Origin: Saccoglossus kowalevskii
Taxonomy: Eukaryota > Hemichordata > Enteropneusta > Harrimaniidae
Assembly (NCBI RefSeq): GCF_000003605.2
Contig: NW_003153752.1
Span: forward strand, 71,603-121,940
Direction: 5' to 3'
DNA: 50,338 nt
Below the pieces are notes generated by a model. It saw only the letters and a program-made list of their open reading frames with translations. It had not been told where the DNA came from and did not search any database. Below are positions 37,271-50,103 of the stretch, one piece after another. Position 1 is the first letter of the stretch, and the number at the start of each line of letters is the position of its first letter. The position numbers and the translations under genes were made by a program.

Positions 37271-37968
37271 CTGATGTAATCATACATGTTTGTACGTTTG
37301 TGCAATAAGTGTATTTGTATGTGTTTCTCTTAACGGATTGTCTGCACTAATTGTGTAGCCGACGTATTTTAGATAAAACACTGTTCTAAATCGAATTTTC
37401 TCCAATTGACAATTACTTAACATACTTGCAAAACATGATCGCATTTAAACTGTTGACTTTTATAGTCATGGGTCCAAGAAACACTCACGTTGCAGTGTTA
37501 ATGGTAACCTACTTACATGACAGACATGATACTTATCGTGTTGGATAACAATATAATGTAGCATTATGAGGGATATATAGAAAGATGGCGTTTTATATGA
37601 ACGGTTCATACTATTATCAAACTCCTAGTAGTAATCAGAATACCATATTAACCTATGACCTTCTCATGGTGCATATGCTATATTTTAACGCTTGGCCAGT
37701 AAGACTGCCTCCGATGTGTTCTGAAGACATTGCTGCTTGAAATACTATATTTTTTGAAAACGACAAAAGCTTAATTTAGAGGTGCGTTCTAACCTTCGAA
37801 CATAATGTGAAGCTAAACCAATGATGTCGCATACGTAGTAGCTGGGATCAGCAGTTTTAATATAGATGGAATAGCTACAGAAACATATTCAGCTCTCAGT
37901 TTACAACTTAATGGAAGATCTTTTATTAATCAAATTCAAATTGAAATAAAATTGAAATATTAAATATT
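37271..37968. other. 3' flank of gene B
   Basis: AT-rich, no gene seen other than the candidate polyadenylation signal for B. It does not align with the flank of gene A. Confidence 0.5.
37922..37927 (-). terminator. Candidate polyadenylation signal of gene B
   Basis: AATAAA on the minus strand, about 42 bases downstream of the gene B stop codon, in an AT-rich 3' flank that is not shared with gene A. A position so close to the stop would give a very short 3' UTR. No equally good signal was seen just after the stops of genes A or C. Confidence 0.3.
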
Positions 37969-39824
37969 TTATCTAAGTATATTTGACTTATCAACTTCAA
38001 CTTCTAAGTACATTGCATCTTCTTTAACGTATCGCTCGTATTCGGCCACAAAATCTTCTAACTTCATAAACTGTGGACAGCCAGGTAGAGGGATCACGTC
38101 GTTAGTCGGCGACTGTTGATGACCAATTGGTGGATCGGGGATGAACATTGCTACGATATCATTACCACTGTGGTTCAGATCCCGCAAAGTAAAATTAACC
38201 TACAAAATACAAGAAAAATACGTAATATTATTTGTTTCTTCTCATGGTATAAATAGTATGTAAAATGTGTTGACTCATGTGTTAAATCATAGTAGACCTC
38301 CACACAATATAGAAAACATTTTTGTAACTATAGTAATTCACTAGGTTATGTATGTGAACAATACCTGTTGTTGGAAAGGCCAGGGTAGCAAAAAATCGAG
38401 GTCATTCTTCTGAACAATTAGATATAGTGACAAATGGCTTCCACTACCAATTCCATCTCCATTCAAATATAATCTAGCGCGCATTTTATACCCCTCGTGG
38501 CCTGTGTAAAAACACGGAGACGTCAGTGATGCATTGTTGTCACGTGCGTCGTCGCAATGTTGCTGAACACCAGTTATCTTCCAAATCATTTTCCCATCAA
38601 AGCTTGGCGGATTTTCTTCTAATGCACGCAGGCGTTCTTCTTGCTTGACCATCTTTTGGTCCTGCGATTCCAAAATACTCTCTGTTAATCGAAGACTATC
38701 CTCTAATATTTGGATTTTCTCTTCAAGGGATGTTAGTTCTGTTTGTAGTTTGCGTTTGTATGTATGCGTTATCCCATATTTTTCCAATAAAGCACCTGGC
38801 TCTGTAGCCCTCTGCTCCATCTTCTCAATCTCATCACTTATCTCTTCTAATCGAACTCTGTTTCGCATACTTTCATTTGCAACCCTAAATCCTTTTTTCA
38901 ATGCCTCTCTATTCAGCATGTAAGTAGCCGAGCAACTTCTTTGCATGTTCTGTAAATGAAAGTAAACATATACCTAATATGTGTGTGGTCAATAAATTGA
39001 TTGGTAATGTAGATGTGTACAGTCGCCATGCGTTTACAACAATATATAGCATTAAATGTGTACACAAGGTAAATACTATCACTGATAAATGTATGCGACA
39101 GGTTATTCACCAAGAGCAATCATTACACGAGTGCCTTGCATCAGGTTACAAAAGGATGGAATGCTGCTTTTGGTAAATTGTTCAACAACTATGCACCAGA
39201 TAACTTGAATCAAACCATGACCTTTAACGTGCGTGCACATGTGTCCCATGAATGTTCAAAATATGAACTCAATCAGGCCTGAAAACAAATACTAATTTTC
39301 GCTAACATTGAAAGTTGTAGTAAAAAATGTTGTATATATGTAACACAACGAAAAAGACTTCATCTGAATAGTGAACAATATACATTAAGAGTATACATAG
39401 TAGGATCATTCAAGTACTAAGCAAGCAGTCAACACATATCGTGTTAATCATGGGATTTTCGTTATACACACCATTGATTGAGCTAAATCACACTTCGTGA
39501 AATCTTCAGCTACACAATCATCTGAGCATATCTGGCATAGAGGTCTACCAGGCATTCTAAAATGAAGAATATTATAACTCAGTCTATAGGTAATAATACG
39601 GTACACAAGTACTAGGAAACGCCATAATATAATGAATCATTTAATGTGCATAACAAAATACAATTCATATCCTTTGTTTACCTACGAGTTGCCAGAACTC
39701 TTAGACACGGCTCACAAAACCTATGCCCACAAGATGTTGGCTCCGGGCTTCTGAGGATTTGCTCGCACCTGGTGCATCGATGAATCTCCCCATTGTCTCG
39801 TGGGTCTTGTTGCCTATTCGGCAT
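37969..39824 (-). CDS. TRAF-like protein B (RING-coiled coil-MATH), inverted paralogue of A
   Basis: Same four-exon structure as gene A on the opposite strand: 39824-39682, 39556-39472, 38949-38365, 38199-37969; total 347 residues. Exons 1-3 have identical lengths in A and B (143, 85, 585) and all GT-AG sites are conserved. The RING reads CTRC, SCGHRFCEPC, LCQIC, so all zinc ligands are intact; there is an additional Cys at SDDC where A has Gly. The coiled coil and MATH domain (FDGKMIWKITG, LYLNGDG, SHLSLYL, LLPWPF, LPGCPQF) match A. By eye about 47 of 347 residues differ, so it is a diverged paralogue with an open frame. Homology to A includes introns and about 250 bases upstream but stops at the stop codon, where the last residues also differ. 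Likely role, as for A: receptor-proximal ubiquitin signalling. Confidence 0.84.
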
Positions 39825-40080
39825 TATTGTTATTAGTGTTAGGTAATAATGTACAGTACCTACAATAAACAGAATGAATATGAAAAACTCATTGATCACT
39901 GGCACAGATTTCAAAACTAATTTTCTCTTCCGTTGACAAAGCAAAGGATGGCGCTCCAAGTAAATGATGATCATCAATACAGGCTAACTCATCTACAGTT
40001 ATCTGTAACATAATAAAATAATAACAATAACGATGGCTGGTCCACATCAGTCATCAAATACATATAGGTCAAGTAAATTT

Positions 40081-40869
40081 AATTAAGCAAAAGTTATATT
40101 TAAATAAAGTTTATTCTTGGGTATTCATAATGCCCTTATTGCATTATGCTAAATTTTGCCAATTCACTTTAGCAACAATCCCAGTTAAAATTGAACTAAC
40201 TGCAAAAGTAGGGTTGTCGCTAGATCACGTTGTCGCGGTATGATAGATCACGTGTTATGACTAATTCAATAAAAGGTCGCTGTGTGAAATTAACATGCGC
40301 TGCTACAGTCTACTACATACATACTTGGACGAATGCCAGTGTTTTGTAATCATATGTAGCTGTAAGTATATGTAGCTGATTCTTTGCGAAATACCTGCAT
40401 TTGATGGACTTTACACAAAGTTGGCGAGTTACTTTGTTCGTAACATTATATGTATTTCACGGTGGTTGAAATTGTTGTAATTCAAACGAGTATATATCTA
40501 TAGTCTTAAAACACGATATTACATAGAATACTGGTTTTCTCTTGAAATTATGCACAGATATTTAACATTGGTGGATAATTCCATATAACATATGTTAGTA
40601 AAATTCTGAGAAGCATGCCAGTAGAGAGGAATTCATAGTGTGACGAACTCATAAGTGTCTAACTTAATATGTTACTGTGTTAACAAGTATTTCTACATTC
40701 AGCCTGTCATAGTATTATAACTGTGAAACACTATATAATTATCCCCTGGTGTGGGAAAAAGTCTTCTTTTATTTAACATATGTATTTGTTATTACATAAC
40801 ATTAACAGACATGGAATAATATACGTCATGAGACCGACCTTACTCGTAAGAATTTCGTAGAATTGCTGT
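40081..40869. other. Right-arm intergenic stretch upstream of gene B
   Basis: No gene seen. It contains two GATCACGT words (40223, 40247) and a 35-base segment at 40830-40864 that matches the left arm in the unexpected direct orientation. Confidence 0.5.
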
Positions 40870-43179
40870 GTCATGCTCAAAACAGTGGTGACGTCATCCA
40901 TCAGTTGCGTGTGTCACGTTAACATTCGGAATTTTACGCTTTTACTCGCGCATCCGATTTACTGAACCGGTTATTATGAAAACTAAGTTCAGATGCGTAG
41001 AATAAGACGACGAACAGCGACATAGAAGTGAGATATCTAGCAGTGAGTACAAACCAACTCTTCCAGCAGCACGTCTCATAATGTCGCTTCTAGCTACTAT
41101 CGCTCACGATTGAAAAACATAAACGGCTAAATTGTTTGATTACGACAAACTGATCCGAAAAATTCAAAGTGTTTTCAAATATAGTTCTCGGCGACCAGAG
41201 AGTGTTACATATCTTAATTGCAAACCCATTCTGCGACAGTCATGTGAACTTCCAACACACCTAGCGTGTAGCATTAATACCTCCCCCCCCAAAAAAAAAA
41301 ACACTAATACTACACCGTTTAAAGTCTATACAGGTGTAGTTGCAATGTTCATATTCATGAAAATATATACATACACAAGTAGACGCTGCTGAACAATTAC
41401 ACAACACTGTATAAAACAGTAAATGCCAGGCATCAACAAAATAATAACCATATATATACACTTATTAAAAATAGAAATCTTGCTTGTCTTACTCAAATTA
41501 ATGATGGCAGTGCCAATAATATTTCTGAATTTCATTTCACAATAGTCGATGCATAGTTAAAGTGGAATAGATGAAATGTTGCAAAATATACAAAATATAA
41601 AACTGCCAGAAAAAAAAACATTTATCGAGTGAATTAAAGAACAAAAACAGTTGAAAACAATGAAAATAATTAAATGGAGAAAATTGTATGCGAATAATTA
41701 TTATTATTATACATTTGTTTCAACACAATTGCGTTGGTCTGTGTGACGAGGGAGAACAACCTGTGATTTAGTTTTCATGATCTGCTTTCGCGTTGTTAGA
41801 TTCTCTGTTATTTAAAAAAATGTTGGGGATTATACCAAATAATACTCACAGTTGTTAGGTCCGCGTACCTGAGGACTGCAATCTCGCTTATCCATTTTGT
41901 AAAGAATCATTATTTTTTGTTTAAACTGCGGTTCAATGAAAATACGCCACGCAAAAGAACTGCCACACCGCCACTGTAATGACTGAATTAGTTGTTATCA
42001 TGCGAGAAGAAAATAACCGTTATATTAGGTATCACTCATGGGAGATTATTTTTTAGGGCATAATTGACTTCCAGAATGCTTAACCACTGGCATTAAAAAA
42101 CGTGTTTTTATCTGTCTAAAGTTTGTACCGTGCCTGGAAGACTTGCTTGCTCTTGCGACTTTGTCTCGTATTGCAGGTGTGTTCTAAACGCTAATAAAAA
42201 ATAAATTACTAGGCTTAAATAAGCTTTAAAGCCATAAAACGTTACATGTGTTGCACATGTAGGGAGTAACATAAATCAAATGTTTGGCGATCAGTCGAGT
42301 TGATTGGTAACCTTAGATGCATTGCCAGTAAGTTGTTTTCCCCCTATAAGTACAGTGTATATAGTGGATAGATATCACAGATAGATCTGGTCAAGCACAA
42401 AGGAAAAGTCAAGTCAAACGACATAATGCTCCCAGATGAAATATATATTAACAGTGGATATGATGTCATACACCCATAATCCTTTGCTGAAGAACCAAGA
42501 TGGTGTACTACATAAACTGATGAGAAGTTGAATATCTAGAGAAGGAAAAGTGATATAAAAAAAAAACTGTAAATAACATTTGCCAAGCTCTTTCATCTGG
42601 GTGTATAATGTTGTTAGACTTATCTTTCACTTTAATTGCATGTTTTATATTTCGTGCAGGATTTCATGATATCTGGAGCTATTTATCTAAGCGACAATGA
42701 ACAATCAAAGCTACAAATTATTACATACCTGTATGTTTTCATGTAAGCTAATATTTAGTGACAAATATAACACAAGTATACACTGTACTCTAGGCAATGT
42801 TGTTAAAGATTTTGTTGAAAGATAATATATTTATATAGTATATATGCAACAGTAATGTAGATTGAGTAGATTCTGAGAGAGTGGGTGTACACATTACGTA
42901 TTGTATTATACAGGTCATTACCAACAACATAAACTGCTTGACCAATTGACACATAATTTGAGTACCTTATACGATGAACATAAATGTAGTTGACTGTGTA
43001 ACTCAGACCCAGTGTCGGATACTGCACTTATAAGCACCTTTTATAATACACCGGCATGAAAGCAGATGTGAACACGATAATTAAATATAACCGAATACAT
43101 TAAATAACACTTGATAATTGTTTCACAACTAAATGACATAGAAGTATTCTTTAGTTTGTAATACAAACATGTCAAATAT

Positions 43180-43210
<31 letters not shown>

Positions 43211-46200
43211 TGTATTTATTTATTTATTTATTTACGAATAAAGTAAACACACGTTGTATATTATTGAGGTTTGTTATAAGGATTTTCGGAATGAGCGAGT
43301 CTAATTATTCAATATACGATACATCAACAACAAACATTATAAAAAAAATAAACAGGTCTCCTCAATACCAATAGCCCAGTGATGCTAATTGCATTGAAGG
43401 GTGAAGCACCACTACAAAAAGAGGTGACACTGTATACACCATGACTATTTGAACAAAGCAATACTGTTAGCGTGATAGGTTAGCGCGTTCCTGACACGGT
43501 CGGTTGATGGACAGAAAATAGAGAAAAAAATTGGTTCTTTTTGAGTATATTCTTGCTGTAGTACTTTTGTCATAAATATACACTACTTGTTTGGCGTCGT
43601 AACACTGTATTAAGGCCAGTCCAATGATTTAGTTAAGACATGAATGTTTGACGCAATGATTGACGAAGATTTTATTTTTAGTCATGGAAAACATACACCT
43701 GACATTTCAATCCAGCTTAGAACCTGACCGAGGAAAACTCAACTCTAGCGATTACATGTATGTATGAACATACGTACCAGTTAACGTACCTTGAAATGTA
43801 TAGTTATGCGAATGGCAACGATACACTCATGTGCTCGTTGTTGTTTGAAAGGAGGTACATATACTGACACGTGTCAGTCGGTACAATTGGGTCAGTCAAC
43901 TTTAAAACGGGTAGAGTATGCTTGTTTTATGAAAACCAAGTATACACAAACGAAAAAGTATATATATAATATTTAATTTTAATTTAATAGATTAATTTAA
44001 ATTCTCGTATAACACCATTAGAAATGCAATAAATGAAAATCGTTCAGACATTTACACAAAACAGCAGATATTGTCGATCACAAAACCCCTAGATAAGACC
44101 GAGTACTAAGTTGGTCACAGTGAACACAATCATTGACACTGATTGATGGCATTCTCTCGTATAAGGGGGAACGCAAGGCCGGGTATTGAGTCAGACACAT
44201 TAAAAACACACATTAACAGTGATTGATGGCATTTCCTCGTATAGGCTGCGATTTCCAACTCCGGTATGGAATGTTGGCGAATGTGACTTACTTGTACCCA
44301 AGTAAAGTATTTATAATATTTTCATGTTCACATTTGTGTTTGGACAAAAGTGTAGTTAAACAAAGTGTATCACGGACAATGGCTTTCATAGTTGAGTAAA
44401 ATATCCATTCAATAATAATACCCCACAATGTGCAATGTTCATAACTTAAAGTTTAAACTGAGCGGCTGGTTGTTTATTAATAAAAAGCCTATCGTGACCT
44501 ATCAGCAAATACGAAGCATATTTCTAACCCAGAAAAAAAAATGTCAACAAGCAAGCTTCTCTGTGATTGATCTGACTGTCATTTGTTAGGGCTGGGTACC
44601 CAAACAGGCAGAATCTTGTAAGAGGCTTCGCATTGACAAATAATATTCCCGAGTTTCATCACTTGACATTATAACAACAGTTAATCTCGTTTGTCAAGTT
44701 CATAAACCGACAAAACTATTTTCGATCAAATAATATACATTTGTGTATGTTGTTTACCCCATTTTTAATCCATTCATACACTATGTCTGTTAATTTTATG
44801 AAGGATAACATTTCGAAATTTACGTGTTAGTTGGGAAAATGGCTGCATTGGCTACACAGCAGAGGTCGTGTACATAAAATAAATAGCTGTTCCCATATAC
44901 CACAAGTTCCCATTGCAAGAAATCACATTTCTGGTGTAAATTTAAGTGTATTATGTGATTATTGGTAGTGAACACTTCGCAATAACAATAAACTAGATCA
45001 GTAAATATGTCTGATTACTGTTTTTATATTTGAAAGTATCACGTTTCCATGTGAACAAGGTCGGTGACCCACGTATTTTATTATGGAAATACAGAGATAA
45101 AACAAATAATATGTTCAAGCATAGATGCAGAACAAAATATTCAAATAAGAATTATTCAAATTAGAGCACGCAATTTGGCGGGTTTTCACAGATCACGTGA
45201 TATGACGTATACGAATGTCTAAACTATGTAGGATATGGGCTGAGCTTGGGCAACGAAGTTGTACATAAATGGCGACAATACACATTTAACAGGTTAGTAC
45301 TATTAGTATTTCCTCCTCAGAACATCTTGCCAATTATACAGTGTTTGGTTAAGATTGTAAATACACAACATACACAAACGATATCTAAATTTGTAGAAAA
45401 ATATCGATGACTCATGGAATAGTGTGGTGAATTCATAAGCCTATATTAATGTTACTTTTTTGAATAATTACTAAGATTCAGATATGTGGCATATTTCTCT
45501 TTAACCTCTCATGGTTTTATTCAAATTGTCTTACAATTATCGTATATGGATTGGCACTATATTTAAAAATAACTCAAACGTTTAACTTAAGTTGAAATGG
45601 CGACTTTGGCGAGACAAATTCTACGAAATACGGAGGAATTCTCAGAAATAAGGTCAGACACATGACCTGTATAATTAATATCACTATAACAACGCATGTG
45701 ATGTCATACAGCGTTGCCATAGTTCAACACAATTCATCAGATTTTGTTTTAGAATTCTTTTGTATTGGCGAATGCAGTACCGTTACTACTAGAATATTAT
45801 CATAAGTTCCGCATAATCTGAAAAATAACAAATATAAGTGATTGAAGATGTATACACATAGTCGCGATGCAGTTGTTTTATATTCTACTTCATTAATAGA
45901 CTAAGTATATCCCATAGCGCTAGTTCATGTCATGTTAATTAACCTAGTTAATTAATCGTGAACAAATATTCGAAATATTTGTACAAAAACATAATGTTTT
46001 CAAACATATTTCAACTGCTCGACTGCCAGTCAATATATGTATGAATTGTAGCAAACCGCAGTGGGACGAATCGCATGTTAATGAGCAAAATGGCTTACAC
46101 CGCTCCGGATATAACGATTTGTAATTAACAGCTCACATAATTTAATTGAACATTCAAATTTATATATTAATTTGACCATTTTACTTTAGTGTTAACCTGG

Positions 46201-47330
46201 GTGGTTTTAATGTATAACTACCCACACTCTGAAAATACTGTATGATCTAACGGCTATCACTATAAGAAACAGGTGACAAACGTCTAGTTTGAAAAGCTCG
46301 TGGTATGTGGCTAAGAATGAGATTATATGCAAGGATACTACCACGCCCAGCAGCAAATGATGTTGATCAAACTTAAATTAGTAAAATAAGGAGATATTAA
46401 TTACGCACAAAACAAGTTAATAATGTATTCGGTCAATGTTTATATACCAATATTATTATATATGATCTGCAGAAAAATTAAACTATTTCACAGTATTTAT
46501 CTAGTACTTATTACTTTTTGTATTGAAGGAACCTTCGTGATATAAACTAAACTGCAGTCGAACGTCACACTTTTCAACGTCGCCATGGAAGTTTTGCAGC
46601 ATTTACGTGCTATTATTTTAACAGAGAAATGCGAGTCGTAATTTACTCTGTGATAACGTTAAGCATTCAAATATTATAATGAGAGATACGGGTATTTGTT
46701 TACATTGTCTCGGGGTGGATACGGATATGGAAAACAAATTAGCTTCATTTTATTTTATTTTAATGTAATATGGAAACCGGAACTACTGTACACAAGTAAA
46801 TAATAGTTAATCTACATCATGAATTAGACCTTGCTGAACTATTGTGTACAAAATAACAGCATGTAAATTATATAATTAATATATGTAGTTAGAAGCAATT
46901 GAATTGTTTTAATTTAGCAAATTTGTTGTTGTTGTTTTGTTTTGGGGTTATTCTAGAACATTGCTTTCTTGTTAATATAGCAGTTTCATGTATATTACGA
47001 CTGCTGAAGGACAGTTCTACAATTTATGACAATAGGTATAAATTATGGAAGAAAATATAAAACAAAAAATTACATATATTCATATATTTAGACATATACA
47101 TATATTCTTATTCCAGATATACTTCCCATGGCACATAAGGCTCCCTTTTAATTATAAATATAAATATTTCTAGCTAGGCTTGGACATTACAAACATACAA
47201 TGTTGAGCTTGCTAATTGTAACTATGCAATACATACGTTTACCGCACAGTGCATGTGATTACCCAAAAACCTGTGTGGCTTGTCGCCAGCATACTCTATA
47301 ATTTTATATAACTAAGAAAACCTTAGCATA
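40870..47330. repeat. Outer right block of the inverted duplication
   Basis: Mirror partner of 205-6420. It holds no recognisable gene. Its outer end lies near 47330, next to an R1 copy; the left partner ends near 205, so the boundary is close to the window edge and cannot be judged fully. Confidence 0.75.
43177..43234. repeat. (TTTA)n microsatellite, right arm
   Basis: About 14 units with one TGTA interruption. It is not at the mirrored position of the left-arm TTTA array. Confidence 0.95.
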
Positions 47331-47489
47331 CAGTTTGTGATTTCAAAAGTTATTCAAAACAAATTTTAATTTATTATGTGGACATTTATTGTGACACATA
47401 GCTTTTCTATACGTATTTTTGAAAACGATATGAAGAATAAATTTGATTTGATTTGGCGATTTCCAAATACTTTCATCAGCTTTCAATCT

Positions 47490-47690
47490 GGGTTTTCGAT
47501 GCTTTACAAATCCGGAAAAATGCAGGTTGAATTTCCGCACACATATAAATCCTGGTATTTTATAACAAACGTCACCCCAAAATGTTTGTTCTGACAACAC
47601 AAGCATATCCATGCTGGATATAACCTTACAAAATCACTGCATAAATTAAGTTTGAGTCAGACAAATTTCACTAGTTAACGATAGCTGATA
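47490..47690 (-). repeat. Dispersed element R1, copy 4 (fragment)
   Basis: Inverted match to R1 around 21500-21610: TCCGCACACATATAAATCC, TATTTTATAACAAACGTCACC and TTTGTTCTGACAACAC correspond to the same run in copies 2 and 3. It lies immediately outside the outer right block of the inverted duplication. Confidence 0.5.
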
Positions 47691-48484
47691 TTGCATATAG
47701 AATTTGAATTAACCTGCAAAGCCAGTTGAGTGGTCTTATACAAATGAGATTTTAAGGAGATTCTATCTTGAATGTAATGACCGTTACGCGTGTCTCCAGT
47801 TTATGAAAAGTTGAATTTCAAACCACGCTCGTGGAAAACCGAACGCGCGCTAAAGTAGGTAGTCAGTGCTGAGCAAGCAATGTTACAGATATGACGATTG
47901 TGGTGTGTCTGGGAAATATACGGACTGACTGTCGTTTTCATTTTACATCGCTTTCCCTTTACATGCTGTACTGAAAAAGGTTCAATCTATAAAACTGAAA
48001 TTTTCAAAGTTTAACTAAAACATGATATTTTTTCGTACATTTTCTTGGTTTGATAAATGTTGTTCCAGTGCCAGTTCTATGAAATATTACCAAAGTAATA
48101 CAAAGTCATGTGAGTTGCAATGTGAACAATATACTCGTTTACCCGCGAAATTACGTAATTGTTATTTGCAAGTGATATATTGTTATTAAATTGCAAGGAG
48201 ACGTTCGCATTTACCACTCCAATGTTCGCCTATAGAATCTCTGTTACAACATGGGTATTTCAGATTAAGATCTTTGAAAGCAAAGAAGGACACATTTGGA
48301 ATTTGGAATCAGATTTTCTTCATTGATGTTCGGTTTACCTAAGGTGTATTGTAAAATCTGACTACGGCTAAACGTATTTTTTTATTTCTAGAAGCTTTTG
48401 GGTGTAGTAAAAACTAGCCCTCTGAATCCCGAGGTATGTAAGGTTGCATAAATACGCCAGTTGCGAGTGGTGAGTTGCGAGTAG
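47691..48484. other. Intergenic, nothing recognised
   Basis: Sequence outside the inverted duplication, with no open frame over 60 codons of note. Confidence 0.45.
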
Positions 48485-48580
48485 CAAGTAGCAAAATGTG
48501 TCAGTTGCGAGCGCTCGAAAGTGGCAGTTGCGAGCGCTCGAAAATGGCAGTTGCTAGCGCTAAAAATAGCAGTTGCTATG
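48485..48580 (+). repeat. Short minisatellite, 22-24 bp unit
   Basis: Three to four units of the type CAGTTGCGAGCGCTCGAAA, degrading to CAGTTGCTAGCGCTAAAAA. Each unit carries an internal palindrome GAGCGCTC or TAGCGCTA. Confidence 0.7.
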
Positions 48581-48600
48581 TGGCGATTTGTATGTACTTG

Positions 48601-48840
48601 CGAGTGCTAGCTACATCGGCATTGTGTGAAATAAAATTAAGTCCGATGTCCTAGCCACTTGTTTTCAAGTTACATGTGTTGAAATGTAGCGAAATGTTGA
48701 ATGTCTACGAGACTACACTAAGCCAGTGCGAGCGAGTCTGGCCGCTAGATCAATCGGAACTATGTGAAATAATAAAAATAAGTCCTCGCCTCCGATGTCT
48801 TAGCGGCATATTTTCTTGTGGCGAGTGTTGACATGTATTG
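48601..48840 (+). repeat. Direct duplication of about 110 bp
   Basis: 48601-48690 and 48729-48840 share GCGAGTSTRGC, ATCGGMAYTRTGTGAAATAA, AATAAGTCC, CCGATGTCYTAGC and a TTGACATGTATTG-like end, about 128 bases apart. A word GACATCTCGACCC or a close variant recurs at about 48880, 48952, 48973 and 50191 in the same neighbourhood. Confidence 0.5.
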
Positions 48841-49030
48841 ATATTCTAAATCTATATTCATTGAAATCGCCGATTTCTAGACATCTCGACCCAAGACACT
48901 TCGTCCCAAATTGGTCATCTCATGGAACTATAAAATTTTATAGTTGCATGGTCATCTCGACACAGACACCCTGGACATCTCGACCCTTCGCATCGAGGCG
49001 ACCCTATCTCAATGTGGCGACGCAAACCTT

Positions 49031-49565
49031 TATCTAGTTCAAAGTTGATCGACATCTATTGATTTGAAACACCGGCTACAGAGAGCAATCTAGTGCAATG
49101 GATCAATTCAAAAAAAGTTCAAGGGTTGCGTGCTGTGAAATGAACAACGAAAGTACATAAACGCCACAGTCCGCTTCATGTATATTAAAGTGCCTGTGCA
49201 ATGCCCACTCTCACGTTAACTATTTTAGATCCGTGTCCTACTGAAGTGGGCAGTTATTGATTTTTTTTGTCAAAATGGTTACTCCTATCCAAGTAAATTT
49301 AAGATATATCTCGTGCTGTAGCCACGCCCACCTATCCTGAAACGGTCGACTGTTTCCGGATTTTCGACTCTCGCCGAAAGTGCGCCACCAAATGCCAAAA
49401 TATGAGAGGAAGCCATACTCCTGAGCTGTACTTATATAACACTGCGTGATTCAACATACTTTTAAACGATATACATTTTTCGGTCGGCATTTCTTTTTTT
49501 TGTCATTTTTTTTTTTTTTTGAGATAGAGAGTTTTTAGAAGTTGTTTTCAGAACAAACGTTTGTG
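49031..49565. other. Upstream flank of the THAP exon
   Basis: Includes a poly-T tract (49492-49520). No clear promoter element was identified. Confidence 0.4.
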
Positions 49566-50103
49566 ATGGTTAAACGTTGTGTTGTGGGCGGTTGCAGTAA
49601 TACGTATAGTCATAGTGTAAGTATTCACACTTTTCCAAACGATCCGAAGGTGCGACGTCAGTAAACGAAAGCCGTGAAAACAACGAGAAAAGGTTGGGAT
49701 GGACCTTCTCCTTACAGCGTCATATGTAGTGTCCACTTCACCTCAGATTCTTTTTTCGAAAAACTGTCTTCGGCCGTGAAAAAACAACTAGGTTTTAAAG
49801 AGAAGCGCCGACAACTTAAACCTGGCGCAATACCAACAATTTTGAAAGAAATAGATTCCGAACCAGCCCATGATCACCGAGGCGGATTTCAGAAGAGAGA
49901 GAGACGTCGGGTAAGTGTTTCAAATCATTTGACTTGTTTTGCCATCCTGATTATCGCTTTATAGAGACAATTAAGTTTGCGTTATGTAAAGGTATCAATA
50001 ATTTTTGATAGTAACACGAAAACGACGCGTCGGACAAACAGGAAATTACGCAGTCCTTACACACTGCTAATTGTTTTCATTTTCGCAGGCTAAAAGTTTC
50101 TGA
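49566..50103 (+). pseudogene. THAP-type zinc finger exon with in-frame stop
   Basis: Translating from the ATG at 49566 gives an N-terminal THAP domain: MVKRCVVGGC with the first Cys pair, then HTFPNDP, then WDGPSPYSVICSVHF containing the C-x2-H pair, then a basic stretch and LKPGAIPTIL, matching the C2CH layout and the terminal AVPTIF-type box of THAP proteins. Codon 33 (49662-49664) is TAA, at the place where THAP domains usually carry a conserved Trp, so the frame is broken. After RRR there is a strong donor (CGG|GTAAGT, 49911); an acceptor at 50087-50088 would add only AKSF before a stop. THAP proteins bind DNA and include P-element-type transposase relatives, so this may be a decayed domain copy or a transposon-derived exon. 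Confidence 0.55.

Noticed and set aside
43465-43500. tRNA-like words (GATAGGTTAGCGCGTTCCTGACACGG) suggesting a tRNA gene
   Set aside because: No cloverleaf or complete B box could be assembled; at most a SINE remnant.
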